Part shown: piece after piece, positions 21,852 through 30,733 of the stretch
How positions within the stretch are numbered: position 1 is the first letter of the stretch
How the letters are laid out: each line of letters starts with the position of its first letter
Origin: Mxb001 sp046046455
Lineage (GTDB): Bacteria; Actinomycetota; Actinomycetes; S36-B12
DNA: 37,119 nt
Assembly: GCA_046046455.1 (NCBI GenBank)
Contig: JBJOJS010000105.1
Coordinates: forward strand, 1 to 37,119
Direction of reading: 5' to 3'
The notes under the pieces: generated by a model
What the model saw: the letters and a program-made list of their open reading frames with translations, nothing else
What the model was told of the DNA's origin: nothing
The model's database searches: none
Position numbers and translations under genes: made by a program

Positions 21852-24349
21852 TGCGCGTCCCCATGGAGTGGCTTCGCGAGATGGTCGATCTGCCGGAGGG
21901 CATCGATGGCCGCGCCGTAGCCGAGCGGCTCATCGCCGCGGGCCTCGAGGTCGAGTCCGTCGAGACAGCCGGCGGCGACGTCACCGGACCGCTCGTCATC
22001 GGCCGCGTGGCCGAGATCGAAGAGCTCACGGACTTCAAGAAGCCCATCCGCTGGTGCCAGGTCGATGTCGGTGCGGAGCACGGCGGCGTTCGCGGCATCG
22101 TCTGCGGCGCACGCAACTTCGTCGCGGGCGATCTCGTGGTCGTTGCACTTCCCGGCACCGTGCTCCCCGGTGGCTTCGAGATTGCCTCCCGGCAGACCTA
22201 CGGGCACGTGTCCGACGGGATGATCTGCTCGCAGCGCGAGCTGGGCCTCGGCGACGACCACGACGGGATCATGGTGCTGCCCACCGGATCGGTGGGGGGC
22301 GACGCCACCGCCGCGCTCGGCCTGGGCGAGGAGACCCTCGACATCGCGGTGACTCCCGATCGCGGCTACGCGCTCTCGGTGCGCGGTATCGCGCGCGAGG
22401 TCGCGATCGCCTTCGGCCTTCCCTTCGATGACCCGGGGCAGCGGCTTGTCGATCTGCCCGCACCTGCCGCTGATGCTGCACCGTGGCCGTGCGGGGTCGA
22501 CGACGCGACCATGTGCGAGCTCTTCACCCTGCGCCGCATCATCGGGTTCAACCCCCAGGCGCCGACCCCGGAATGGATGCGCCGGCGTCTCGTGGCCTGC
22601 GGCATGCGTCCGGTCTCGCTCGCGGTCGATGTCACCAACTACGTCATGCTCGAGCTCGGCCAGCCCCTGCACGCCTTCGACGGTGCCAAGTTGAGCGGCG
22701 CGGTGCGGGCTGGGCGGGCGGGCACGCCGGTGGTGACCCTGGAGACCCTGGATCACGTCGAGCGCACGCTCGATCCCGACGACGTCGTCATCCGCGACGA
22801 CTCCGGAGCCATCGGGCTCGCGGGGACGATGGGTGGCCTACACACCGAGATCGATGACGACTCGACCGACCTTGTCCTCGAGGCCGCACGCTTCGTCGCC
22901 GAGCCCGTGGCCCGCACCGCCCGTCGCCATCGACTCTCCTCTGAGGCGTCGCGTCGCTTCGAGCGCGGCGTCGATCGGGTGCTCGCTCCTTACGCCTCGG
23001 CGCGAGCCGCGCAGCTCCTACTGGAGCACGGCGGCGGCACGTACGCCGGCATGACTGCCTGGGAGTCGCCGTACTCACCGCCCGTCATCGCGATGAACGC
23101 CGACCTGCCCGAGCGCACCGCCGGCATGCCGATTGACCGCGCGACCGTTGTGCGCCACCTCGAAGCTGTGGGCTGCGAGATCGAGGGTGAGTCCACGCTC
23201 GAGGTGACGCCACCGCCGTGGCGACCCGACCTCACCGATCCGGCCGATCTCGTGGAGGAGGTCGTGCGCCTCGTCGGCTACGACCGCATCCCCTCACGCC
23301 TGCCGCAGGCACCGGCCGGATACGGACTCACCCGCGAGCAGCGACTGCGTCGTCGCGCCGGTCTCGCACTCGCCGGTGCAGGAGTCGTCGACATCCTCAC
23401 CTATCCCTTCGTGGGCGAGGCCGAGCTCGACGCGCTGCTCATCGACTCCGAGGATCCGCGTCGCCGCGCGCCGCGCCTGGCCAATCCCCTCTCGGAGGAG
23501 CAGCCGTTGCTGCGCACCTCGCTTCTGCCGGGCCTGCTCGCCGCCGCGCGACGCAATCTCTCGCGCGGCATTGATGACGTCTCCATCGGCGAGATCGGTC
23601 GCGTCTTCATCCTGCGCGACGGTCAGCATCCGGGTGGTAGCGACGAACCCCCGCGCCCTGGTGTCACCGGGCGTCCGTCAGATGCGGAGTTGGCCGCGAT
23701 CGAAGGTCTTTTGCCAGAGCAACCCCACCACCTCGCGGTCGTCCTTGCTGGTGCGCGCGAAGCCAAGGGATGGTGGGGTGCCGGGCGCGAGGTCACCTGG
23801 GCCGATGCGGTCGACATCGCCTCGCGTGTCGCCAGCATCCTGGGCGTCGAGCTCGGCGTGCGTCAGGCAACCGATGCCCCCTTCCATCCCGGCCGCACCG
23901 CGGCACTTCTTGCCGGTGACACGGTCATCGGATTCGCGGGGGAGCTCCACCCGCGTGTGGTCTCGGCGTACTCCCTCCCCGCGCGCAGTTGCGCGCTCGA
24001 ACTCGACCTCGACGCACTCATCTCGGCGGCGCATGACGTCGCTCCCGCACCTGACGTGCGGACGCAGCCGATCGCCAAGGAGGACATCGCCCTCGTCGTC
24101 GCGGAGTCGGTGGCGGTTGGCGACGTCGCCGACGCCGTGCGCGCGGGTGCGGGGGAGTTGTGCGAGGAAGTGCGCCTGTTCGATGTGTACGTCGGACCGC
24201 AGGTGCCCGAGGGTCACCGCTCGCTCGCCTTCGCGCTGAGGTTCCGGGCTCCCGACCGCACCCTCTCCGCCGACGAGATCGCGGCGGCCCGTGAGGCGGG
24301 GATCGCGGAGGCGGGTCGCCGTCACGGCGCGGTCCTGCGCGGCGCTTAG
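21851..24349 (+). CDS. pheT: Phenylalanyl-tRNA synthetase beta subunit
   Basis: An 832-residue subunit of the alpha2-beta2 enzyme. It starts 'MRVPMEWLREMVDLPEG', then an EMAP-type OB fold ('VCGARNFVAGDLVVVALPG'), the B3/B4 editing domain, the B5 domain ('MPIDRATVVRHLEAVGCEIEG', shown in part as 'ATVVRHLEAVGCEIE') with 'PPPWRPDLTDPADLVEEV', the catalytic-like core ('NPLSEEQPLLRTSLLPGLL') and a C-terminal ferredoxin-fold anticodon-binding domain ('FDVYVGPQVPEGHRSLAFAL'). The open frame extends upstream inside pheS but the ATG at 21851 is certain from the family N terminus. It ends 71 bp before the secreted orphan gene. Confidence 0.96.
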   Translation: MRVPMEWLREMVDLPEGIDGRAVAERLIAAGLEVESVETAGGDVTGPLVIGRVAEIEELTDFKKPIRWCQVDVGAEHGGVRGIVCGARNFVAGDLVVVALPGTVLPGGFEIASRQTYGHVSDGMICSQRELGLGDDHDGIMVLPTGSVGGDATAALGLGEETLDIAVTPDRGYALSVRGIAREVAIAFGLPFDDPGQRLVDLPAPAADAAPWPCGVDDATMCELFTLRRIIGFNPQAPTPEWMRRRLVACGMRPVSLAVDVTNYVMLELGQPLHAFDGAKLSGAVRAGRAGTPVVTLETLDHVERTLDPDDVVIRDDSGAIGLAGTMGGLHTEIDDDSTDLVLEAARFVAEPVARTARRHRLSSEASRRFERGVDRVLAPYASARAAQLLLEHGGGTYAGMTAWESPYSPPVIAMNADLPERTAGMPIDRATVVRHLEAVGCEIEGESTLEVTPPPWRPDLTDPADLVEEVVRLVGYDRIPSRLPQAPAGYGLTREQRLRRRAGLALAGAGVVDILTYPFVGEAELDALLIDSEDPRRRAPRLANPLSEEQPLLRTSLLPGLLAAARRNLSRGIDDVSIGEIGRVFILRDGQHPGGSDEPPRPGVTGRPSDAELAAIEGLLPEQPHHLAVVLAGAREAKGWWGAGREVTWADAVDIASRVASILGVELGVRQATDAPFHPGRTAALLAGDTVIGFAGELHPRVVSAYSLPARSCALELDLDALISAAHDVAPAPDVRTQPIAKEDIALVVAESVAVGDVADAVRAGAGELCEEVRLFDVYVGPQVPEGHRSLAFALRFRAPDRTLSADEIAAAREAGIAEAGRRHGAVLRGA

Positions 24350-24363
24350 ACACCCATTTCCGC

Positions 24364-24393
24364 TTGATTCGCTTGACGGCGGTCTGCCAAGGT
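24364..24393 (+). promoter_or_regulatory. Weak promoter candidate for the secreted orphan
   Basis: TTGATT (24364-24369) is 18 bases upstream of CAAGGT (24388-24393), which is preceded by TGC as in an extended -10 element. A GAAGGATGAGG ribosome site (from 24407) precedes the ATG at 24421. The assignment is by eye and weak. Confidence 0.3.
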
Positions 24394-24420
24394 GTGGGTC
24401 GACGTGAAGGATGAGGTGCC

Positions 24421-25875
24421 ATGAGACGGACCCACACTTGCGCTGTGGCTGCATTGGCCGGCGCCCTCCTGGCGGCGCTCCTGGTGACGCCCGTGCAGGC
24501 CGCACACAGCGGCTCCGTGCCGGCAGCGACCGCGACACAGGGTCAGGGCGTCGAGCGCGATGAGCCTGCGACGCGCGGACTCCGAGGCGGCCCCCTCGAT
24601 GCTCTGGACCTGCTCTTCAACGTGGTTGGTCTTTTCGGTGGCGGCAGCAACCTCGATCTGGTCCTCGCCATGCTGGAAGCTCTCTCGCAGCAGGTAGACG
24701 CCTTATCCAAAGAGGTGCGCGACGGCTTCAATCAACTGGAAATCGACATCGCGAACAGCCGCTATGCGAACGCCCAGGACGAACTCCGCTCGATCACCAC
24801 CCAGGTCACGACCGGTATGCGCTACCTACGCGATATCAACAACCCGGCCAGCAGTGAAGCGCAACGTCAAGCCGCCCTGGCAAAGCTGACTCGGCATTGC
24901 ACCGGCATCACCGTGGACACCCCGGAATTGCTGCAGATGTACTACGGCGACCCCGCCGATGCCATGTCGCAGGCCGGCTTGCTACCTGCGGCATGGGATG
25001 TGCTCATGGCTGGGGAGCGGTCCCTTCAGAAGGCGAAGGCTGGGGCTACCCCCGCATTCCTGTCCTACCGCACCATCCGCCAGATGCGACGGGTCGGCGA
25101 CTTCTCCCAATTGCGCATCGCTCAATATGGTCTTGTCAAGGGTGCCTGCGACGCCTTGCTGTTTACTGACCCGACCGACCGCCAGACTGCCGCAACCGAG
25201 GTGCACGATCTCATCGTGGACGGCGACCGGGACACCCCAGGGCTGAAAGCCATCGATAAGTCAATGCCCGCTGCCCTGCCGAGGCGCACCGGGGTATTCC
25301 CTCGCAGCACTGTCGGCACAAGGGGCCTCGTGGTCGGCAACTTCAACCGAGACACCACGCCGGACCGCTCCGACGACGCTGCTATGAGACTGCAGAACGG
25401 GAACGTCATGGGGTCTCCTCTCGGCGACAACCCCGTAACTCCGGGCGCGGCATGGTCCGCATCGTGGGTGTTCCTCAAGTCCGCCTGGCTCGATGCCATC
25501 CAGACAGACGTCGCTGCTACCGGCACGAATCTGACCAACCTGTCGCTGGTGTACGGCGCGACCGCGGACGGGGTAGAGGGAAATCTGCGGCTGCTGCCCA
25601 CTCTCGACCCTTCACCCGGTGCTCCCGCATTCAACCCCGGCTGGTGGATCAAGGTCGGCCCCCAGAGCGGCTTCGGCGACAACAAGGATTGGGGACTGCT
25701 CAAGAAGGAAGACGGCTTGGCTCCAGCTGGGCCGCCCATGCCGGCAGAACGTACGTTCATCGCCGCTGTTGGCGGTGTGAAGGCAAGCAACATCTTCGGA
25801 GTCCCTGTCGTCGGATGCGCCTACCGGTTCGAACGCCCCAAGGTCGGCGGCTTCAACTGCCCCTCCAGGAGATAG
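24421..25875 (+). CDS. Secreted orphan protein, unknown function
   Basis: A 484-residue protein with a clear Sec signal peptide: basic start 'MRRTHTC', hydrophobic core to about residue 22, and 'VQA-AHS' as likely cleavage site near 27-28. A hydrophobic helical stretch at about 57-85 ('LDLLFNVVGLFGGGSNLDLV') is followed by a predicted coiled-coil ('LEALSQQVDALSKEVRDGF') and more helix to about 200. The rest looks beta/loop-rich and ends 'GGFNCPSRR'. Four cysteines in the mature chain could form disulfides. The plan (amphipathic helix bundle, then beta part) recalls some pore-forming toxins, but I recognise no family. GC and codon use are lower than in neighbours, and it interrupts the common pheT-argC adjacency, which suggests transfer. 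Confidence 0.85.
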   Translation: MRRTHTCAVAALAGALLAALLVTPVQAAHSGSVPAATATQGQGVERDEPATRGLRGGPLDALDLLFNVVGLFGGGSNLDLVLAMLEALSQQVDALSKEVRDGFNQLEIDIANSRYANAQDELRSITTQVTTGMRYLRDINNPASSEAQRQAALAKLTRHCTGITVDTPELLQMYYGDPADAMSQAGLLPAAWDVLMAGERSLQKAKAGATPAFLSYRTIRQMRRVGDFSQLRIAQYGLVKGACDALLFTDPTDRQTAATEVHDLIVDGDRDTPGLKAIDKSMPAALPRRTGVFPRSTVGTRGLVVGNFNRDTTPDRSDDAAMRLQNGNVMGSPLGDNPVTPGAAWSASWVFLKSAWLDAIQTDVAATGTNLTNLSLVYGATADGVEGNLRLLPTLDPSPGAPAFNPGWWIKVGPQSGFGDNKDWGLLKKEDGLAPAGPPMPAERTFIAAVGGVKASNIFGVPVVGCAYRFERPKVGGFNCPSRR

Positions 25876-25910
25876 CCGCGAGGCCGCCCACCTTCGGGGG
25901 TGGTCGCGGC
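25875..25910 (+). terminator. GC-rich hairpin after the secreted orphan
   Basis: GCCGCG (25875-25880) pairs perfectly with CGCGGC (25905-25910), with an inner CCACC/GGTGG stem (25888-25892 with 25899-25903) and a bulge. It begins at the stop codon and lies before the argC promoter. There is no U-run, so it is only a terminator candidate. Confidence 0.4.
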
Positions 25911-25950
25911 GCGTGGTCTTAGGCATCATGCGCGGGGCGGCGCGGTGCGG

Positions 25951-25982
25951 GAGTATGCGAGTATGCGTATAATTCGCGGGTG
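25951..25982 (+). promoter_or_regulatory. argC promoter with overlapping operator-like repeats; leaderless start
   Basis: A perfect TATAAT -10 box (25968-25973) ends six bases before the argC GTG at 25980, so the mRNA should start at the start codon. Two tandem GAGTATGC octamers (25951-25958, 25959-25966) run into the -10 box, and TGCGTATAATTCGC is weakly palindromic. The AT-rich, repeated make-up is what an ArgR operator would need, and argR is the fifth gene of this operon. Operator function is inferred. Confidence 0.55.
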
Positions 25983-27008
25983 ACCTTCACCGCCTCCGTC
26001 GCCGGAGCCTCGGGCTATGCCGGGGGAGAACTCCTTCGCCTGCTCCTGGCCCATCCGGGGATCGAGGTGGGAGCGATCGCGGCGGGATCCAAGGCGGGTC
26101 GTCGACTCGGCGATGTGCACCCGCAACTGCCCGCGCTGGCCGACCGTCCCCTCGTGGCCACCGATCCCGATGCCCTGCGCGACGCCGACATCGTCTTCCT
26201 TGCGCTGCCGCACGGCGAGTCGGCGGCACTTGCGCGCGCGCTGCCCACCGACCTGCGCATCGTCGACCTCGGCGCAGACTTCCGGCTCGAGGACGAGTCG
26301 GCATGGCGTGCGTTCTACAACGACTCCTATGCCGGGCACTGGGTCTACGGAATGCCCGAGCTCCCGGGCGCACGCACGCAGATCTCCGAAGCCACGCGCG
26401 TCGCCAATCCTGGCTGCTATCCGACGGCGGTGTCGCTGGCGATGGCACCGCTTCTCGCTGAGGGCCTCGTCGACACCGTCATCACCGTGGTGGCCGCATC
26501 CGGCACGTCCGGTGCGGGACGCACTCCGAGCGAGGCCCTGCTCGCCTCGCAGGTCATGGGATCGATGTCGCCGTACAAGGTCGGGGGAGTGCACCAGCAC
26601 ACACCGGAGATCGAGCAGGCGCTCGCTCGTGCAGCCGGCGTCGTCGTACGCGTGTCCTTCACCCCGCTCCTCGCGCCCATGCCGCGTGGGATCCTCGCGA
26701 CATCCACGGCCGATCTCGCGGAGGGCGTCACGAGCGAGGATCTTCACGAGTGCCTGCATGCGGCGTATTCGGGCGAACGCTTCGTCCACGTGCTACCTCC
26801 GGGGCAGTGGCCCCAGACCGGTACGACCCTCGGGGGCAACGCCGTGCATGTGCAGGCCGCTGCTGACGGGCACGCGGGGCGCGCCGTCGTGGTGTCCGCT
26901 CTCGACAATCTCGTCAAGGGTGCTGCGGGCCAAGCCCTGCAGAATGCCAACCTCATGCTCGGTCTCGATGAGGCCGCCGGGCTCAGCGACTCGGGAGTGG
27001 CACCGTGA
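25980..27008 (+). CDS. argC: N-acetyl-gamma-glutamyl-phosphate reductase
   Basis: A 342-residue NADPH-dependent enzyme for step three of arginine synthesis. The Rossmann motif is 'AGASGYAGGELLRLL', the catalytic cysteine lies in 'NPGCYPTAVSLAM', and 'GASGTSGAGR'-type and 'HQHTPEIEQ' motifs are seen ('VVAASGTSGAGRTPSEALL' and 'VGGVHQHTPEIEQAL'). The GTG start is placed directly after the promoter with no ribosome site. The stop overlaps the argJ GTG (GTGA). As first gene of the arg cluster it carries the probable regulated promoter. Confidence 0.96.
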   Translation: MTFTASVAGASGYAGGELLRLLLAHPGIEVGAIAAGSKAGRRLGDVHPQLPALADRPLVATDPDALRDADIVFLALPHGESAALARALPTDLRIVDLGADFRLEDESAWRAFYNDSYAGHWVYGMPELPGARTQISEATRVANPGCYPTAVSLAMAPLLAEGLVDTVITVVAASGTSGAGRTPSEALLASQVMGSMSPYKVGGVHQHTPEIEQALARAAGVVVRVSFTPLLAPMPRGILATSTADLAEGVTSEDLHECLHAAYSGERFVHVLPPGQWPQTGTTLGGNAVHVQAAADGHAGRAVVVSALDNLVKGAAGQALQNANLMLGLDEAAGLSDSGVAP

Positions 27009-28171
27009 GCGTCACATCTCCTCAGGGCTTCCGCGCATCCGGTGTCACCGCCGGTCTCAAGGCCAGCGGTCGTCCCGATCTCGCGCTCGTCGTCAACGAC
27101 GGACCGCTGCAGTCGGCCGCCGCGGTTTTCACATCGAATCGCTTCCCCGCAGCGCCCGTCGTGTGGACCCGCCAGGCGGTCTCCGACGGTGAGATCCACG
27201 CGGTGGTCCTCAACTCCGGGGGTGCCAACGCCTGCACCGGTCCCGAGGGATTCGCCGACACGCACCGCACGGCGGAGCATGTGGCCGAGGTGCTCAGTGC
27301 GGCGGGGCCGGAGACCGGCGCGGGTGAGATCGGGGTCTGCTCGACCGGCCTGATCGGTGAGCGCCTGCCCATGGACCTCCTGCTCGCGGGAGTCGATGCC
27401 GCTGCCGCCGCATTGAGCAGCGATGGCGGCATGGACGCGGCGGTGGCCATCATGACCACCGACACGGTGCCCAAGGTCGCGACCGTGCGCGGCAAGGGCT
27501 TCACGGTCGGGGGCATGGCGAAGGGGGCGGGCATGCTCGCTCCCGGCCTGGCCACGATGCTCGTCGTGATCACGACCGATGCCGTCGCACACCCCGACAC
27601 GCTGGCGCAGGCGCTGGCGTCCGCGACCCGCGTGACCTTCGATCGCATCGACTCCGACGGCTGCATGTCGACCAATGACACGGTGATCGCCCTCGCGAGC
27701 GGCGCTGCGATGGTGCAGCCCACCGTCGACCAACTCACCGAGGCCATGACGGCGGTATGCGCGGAGCTCGCGTTGCAGCTCATCGGCGATGCCGAGGGGG
27801 CGAGCAAGGACATCGCCATCACGGTGTCCCGTGCAGCGTCGGAGGATGACGCCGTCGAGGTGGCCCGGGCCATCGCCCGCAGCAACCTGCTCAAGTGCGC
27901 CATCCACGGCGAGGATCCCAACTGGGGTCGCGTGCTCTCGGCCATCGGCACGACCTCCGCCGCCTTCGCCTCCGACGAGGTCGATGTCGCGATCAACGGG
28001 GTCTGGATCTGCCGCGGAGGCGCCGCCGGTGAGCCGCGGGATCTCGTCGACATGTCCGGTCGCACGGTGCGCATCGCCGTCGACCTCGCCGCGGGTGAGG
28101 CGGAGGCGACCGTGTGGACCAACGACCTCACGGCCGACTACGTCCACGAGAACTCGGCGTACTCGACATGA
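27005..28171 (+). CDS. argJ: Glutamate N-acetyltransferase / N-acetylornithine acetyltransferase
   Basis: A 388-residue ArgJ that recycles the acetyl group from N-acetylornithine to glutamate. It is made as one chain that cleaves itself before a threonine: the site is visible in 'KGAGMLAPGLATMLVVITTD', where the Thr of 'ATML' becomes the new N-terminal nucleophile. Other family motifs are 'VLNSGGANACTGPEG', 'CSTGLIGERLPMD', 'DSDGCMSTNDTV' and 'HGEDPNWGRVLSAIG'. Start and stop both overlap neighbours (GTGA with argC, ATGA with argB). Whether it is mono- or bifunctional cannot be told; no argA is in the window. Confidence 0.96.
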   Translation: MSVTSPQGFRASGVTAGLKASGRPDLALVVNDGPLQSAAAVFTSNRFPAAPVVWTRQAVSDGEIHAVVLNSGGANACTGPEGFADTHRTAEHVAEVLSAAGPETGAGEIGVCSTGLIGERLPMDLLLAGVDAAAAALSSDGGMDAAVAIMTTDTVPKVATVRGKGFTVGGMAKGAGMLAPGLATMLVVITTDAVAHPDTLAQALASATRVTFDRIDSDGCMSTNDTVIALASGAAMVQPTVDQLTEAMTAVCAELALQLIGDAEGASKDIAITVSRAASEDDAVEVARAIARSNLLKCAIHGEDPNWGRVLSAIGTTSAAFASDEVDVAINGVWICRGGAAGEPRDLVDMSGRTVRIAVDLAAGEAEATVWTNDLTADYVHENSAYST

Positions 28172-29043
28172 GCGCGCAGGAGAAGGCCGCCATTCTCGCC
28201 GAGGCGCTCCCGTGGCTGGAGCGGTTCCGCGGGGCGACCGTCGTCGTGAAGTACGGCGGCAATGCCATGACCGACGATGCGCTCAAGCGCGCCTTCGCCG
28301 AGGACGTGGTCTTCCTGCGCCTGGCGGGATTGCGACCCGTCGTCGTGCACGGGGGAGGACCCCAGATCTCGGCGATGCTCGACCGCGTGGGCGTGACCAG
28401 CGAGTTCCGCGGAGGGCTGCGCGTGACGACGCCGGAGGCCATGGACATCGTGCGCATGGTCCTCACGGGGCAGGTGCAGCGCGAGATCGTCACGCTCATC
28501 AACGCGCACGGTCCCTACGCCGTGGGCCTCTCCGGCGAGGACGCGCAGCTCTTCCGCGCGGAACGCCGCGGACTCGTGGTCGACGGAGAGGATGTCGACC
28601 TCGGGCTCGTCGGGGATGTGGTGGAGGTGCGACCCGACTTCGTCATCGATCTCCTCGACGAAGGCCGTATCCCCGTGGTGTCCACGGTGGCGCCGGACAC
28701 GGAGGGGGTGCCGCACAACGTCAACGCCGATTCGGCTGCCGCGGCGCTCGCCGTTGCCCTCGGTGCGGAGAAGCTTGTGGTGCTCACCGATGTTGCCGGG
28801 CTGTACGCCGACTGGCCGGCCAGCACCGAGGTGATTGCCGAGATCGGTGCAGACGCACTACGCGCCATGCTGCCGACTCTCGAGTCAGGCATGATTCCCA
28901 AGATGGAGGCCTGCCTGCGGGCGGTCGAGGGGGGCGTGCCCCGCGCGCACGTGATCGACGGCCGTGTGCCCCACGGCCTGCTGGTGGAAGTGTTCACCGA
29001 CTCCGGTGTGGGCACGATGGTGCTGCCGGATGTGACGTCATGA
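28168..29043 (+). CDS. argB: Acetylglutamate kinase
   Basis: A 291-residue amino-acid kinase that phosphorylates N-acetylglutamate, typically the arginine-inhibited step in cyclic pathways. Motifs are 'VVVKYGGNAM', 'PVVVHGGGPQIS', 'HNVNADSAAAALAVALGAEK' and 'GMIPKMEACLRAVEGGV'. The N-terminal helix 'MSAQEKAAILAEALPWLERF' is like the extension that mediates hexamer formation and arginine control in relatives. I chose the ATG at 28168, which overlaps the argJ stop; the frame is open further upstream inside argJ. The stop overlaps argD. Confidence 0.96.
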   Translation: MSAQEKAAILAEALPWLERFRGATVVVKYGGNAMTDDALKRAFAEDVVFLRLAGLRPVVVHGGGPQISAMLDRVGVTSEFRGGLRVTTPEAMDIVRMVLTGQVQREIVTLINAHGPYAVGLSGEDAQLFRAERRGLVVDGEDVDLGLVGDVVEVRPDFVIDLLDEGRIPVVSTVAPDTEGVPHNVNADSAAAALAVALGAEKLVVLTDVAGLYADWPASTEVIAEIGADALRAMLPTLESGMIPKMEACLRAVEGGVPRAHVIDGRVPHGLLVEVFTDSGVGTMVLPDVTS

Positions 29044-30239
29044 CGGCGACGGAGTCGCCCACGTCGACGCAGCAGTGGCAGGACCGCTGGCGCGGTGCGC
29101 TCATGGACAACTACGGCACGCCCGCGATGACGCTTGTCCGTGGCGTCGGCGCTCGGGTGTGGGATGCCGAGGGTCGGGACTACGTCGACCTGCTCGCCGG
29201 CATCGCCGTCAATGCCCTGGGGCACGCGCACCCGAGCATCGTCGCCGCCGTGGCGGATCAACTGGCCACGATCGGTCACACGAGCAACCTCGCCCTGACC
29301 CCGCCCGCGGTCGAACTGGCCGAGCGACTCCTTGCACTGCTGGATCCCACGGGGGAGCGCGATGGGCGCGTGTTCTTCTGCAACTCCGGCGCCGAGGCCA
29401 ACGAGGCCGCCTTCAAGGTCACACGCCGCACCGGGCGCACCCGCGTCGTGGTTGCCGAGCGCTCCTTCCACGGTCGCACCATGGGATCGCTGGCACTCAC
29501 CGCGCAACCCGCCAAGCAGGACCCTTTCCGGCCACTGCCCGGGGACGTCGTCGTCGTGCCCTACGGCGACGCCGAAGCACTGCGTGCTGCCATCGATGAC
29601 GCCACAGCAGCGGTCTTGCTCGAGCCGATCCAGGGAGAAGGCGGCGTCATTCCTGCGCCGCCCGGCTACCTGGCCGCCGCGCGCGAGGCCTGCGATGCCC
29701 GCGGCGCCCTGCTCGTCCTCGACGAGGTGCAGACGGGCATCGGCCGCACCGGGGAGTGGTTCGCCCATCAGTCCGAGCAGATCCATCCCGACGTCGTCAC
29801 CCTCGCCAAGGGCTTGGGCGGCGGCCTGCCCATCGGCGCGATGGTCGCGTTCGGCGATGCGGCGAGACTGCTCGGACCCGGGAGCCACGGCTCGACGTTC
29901 GGTGGCAATCCGGTGAGCTGCGCGGCTGCCCTCGCCGTGCTCGACGTCATCGAGCGCGACGATCTCCTTGCCCGCGTCGCCCACGTCTCGGACCGCCTCC
30001 GCGCGATCGTGACGACCACATCCCTGGTCGATCATGTGCGTGGTCGCGGCCTGCTCCTGGGTGCAGTGCTGCGCGAGCCCGTTGCCGGCGAGGTCGAGGC
30101 CGCCGCGCGCGCACACGGGCTCATCGTCAACGCCGTGGCGCCAGATGTGATTCGCATGGCGCCGCCGCTCGTCATCAGCGATGCCGATCTGGATCTCGTG
30201 GCCGAGCGCTGGCCGAGTGCGATCGCAGGGCTCACATGA
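29040..30239 (+). CDS. argD: Acetylornithine aminotransferase
   Basis: A 399-residue class III PLP aminotransferase that converts N-acetylglutamate semialdehyde to N-acetylornithine. The PLP lysine lies in 'VTLAKGLGGGLPIGAM', with 'LLVLDEVQTGIGRTGEWFA' and 'FCNSGAEANEAAFK' as cofactor-binding motifs and 'FHGRTMGSLALTAQPAKQ'. The ATG at 29040 overlaps the argB stop; the much longer open frame upstream is out-of-frame read-through of argJ/argB. Its stop overlaps argR directly, so argF, which often lies between argD and argR in actinobacteria, is absent. Confidence 0.96.
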   Translation: MTATESPTSTQQWQDRWRGALMDNYGTPAMTLVRGVGARVWDAEGRDYVDLLAGIAVNALGHAHPSIVAAVADQLATIGHTSNLALTPPAVELAERLLALLDPTGERDGRVFFCNSGAEANEAAFKVTRRTGRTRVVVAERSFHGRTMGSLALTAQPAKQDPFRPLPGDVVVVPYGDAEALRAAIDDATAAVLLEPIQGEGGVIPAPPGYLAAAREACDARGALLVLDEVQTGIGRTGEWFAHQSEQIHPDVVTLAKGLGGGLPIGAMVAFGDAARLLGPGSHGSTFGGNPVSCAAALAVLDVIERDDLLARVAHVSDRLRAIVTTTSLVDHVRGRGLLLGAVLREPVAGEVEAAARAHGLIVNAVAPDVIRMAPPLVISDADLDLVAERWPSAIAGLT

Positions 30240-30733
30240 CCGCGCCACGCACGCAGGCCGCTCGTCGCACGCTGATCGCCGACGTGATCACCCGGCAGCG
30301 CATCCACTCGCAGGAGGAGTTGCGCACCGCGCTGGTGTCCGAGGGGTTCGCGGTGACGCAGGCGACCCTCTCGCGCGACCTCATCGACCTGGGAGCCGTG
30401 AAGGTGCCCAATGGCGATGGGCGCAGCGTCTACGCCCTACCTGCCGACCGGCCGGCTGAGCTGGCGACGGACGCCAGTCGCCTTGCGCGCGCCGTGCACG
30501 AGCTGGCCGTCTCGGTCGAGTATTCGCTCAATATCGTTGTCGTCCGCACGCCCCCCGGGGGAGCCCAGTACCTCGCCTCGGCATTCGATAGCGCGCACTG
30601 GGGGTCGATCCTGGGCACAGTGGCGGGGGATGACACCGTGCTCATCGTGACTCGGGGTGCGGACGCAGGTGCGGAGGTGGCCGGTGCGATCGTCGCCACG
30701 GCCGAGGGTCGCGCGGGAGGATCACCGAGATGA
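30236..30733 (+). CDS. argR: Arginine repressor ArgR
   Basis: A 165-residue arginine-responsive regulator. The N-terminal winged helix (about 1-75) includes 'IHSQEELRTALVSEGFAVTQ' and 'ATLSRDLIDLGAVKV', where SR is the recognition-helix signature. The C-terminal domain has 'GGAQYLASAFD' and 'ILGTVAGDDTVLIV', the arginine-binding and hexamer-forming region. It probably represses the operon that contains it through the repeats at the argC promoter. Both ends overlap neighbours by four bases (ATGA with argD and with argH). Confidence 0.96.
   Translation: MTAPRTQAARRTLIADVITRQRIHSQEELRTALVSEGFAVTQATLSRDLIDLGAVKVPNGDGRSVYALPADRPAELATDASRLARAVHELAVSVEYSLNIVVVRTPPGGAQYLASAFDSAHWGSILGTVAGDDTVLIVTRGADAGAEVAGAIVATAEGRAGGSPR

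Noticed and set aside
24421..24520. Lipoprotein signal in the secreted orphan
   Set aside because: The only early cysteine is at residue 7, before the hydrophobic core; there is no lipobox, so an ordinary Sec signal is preferred.
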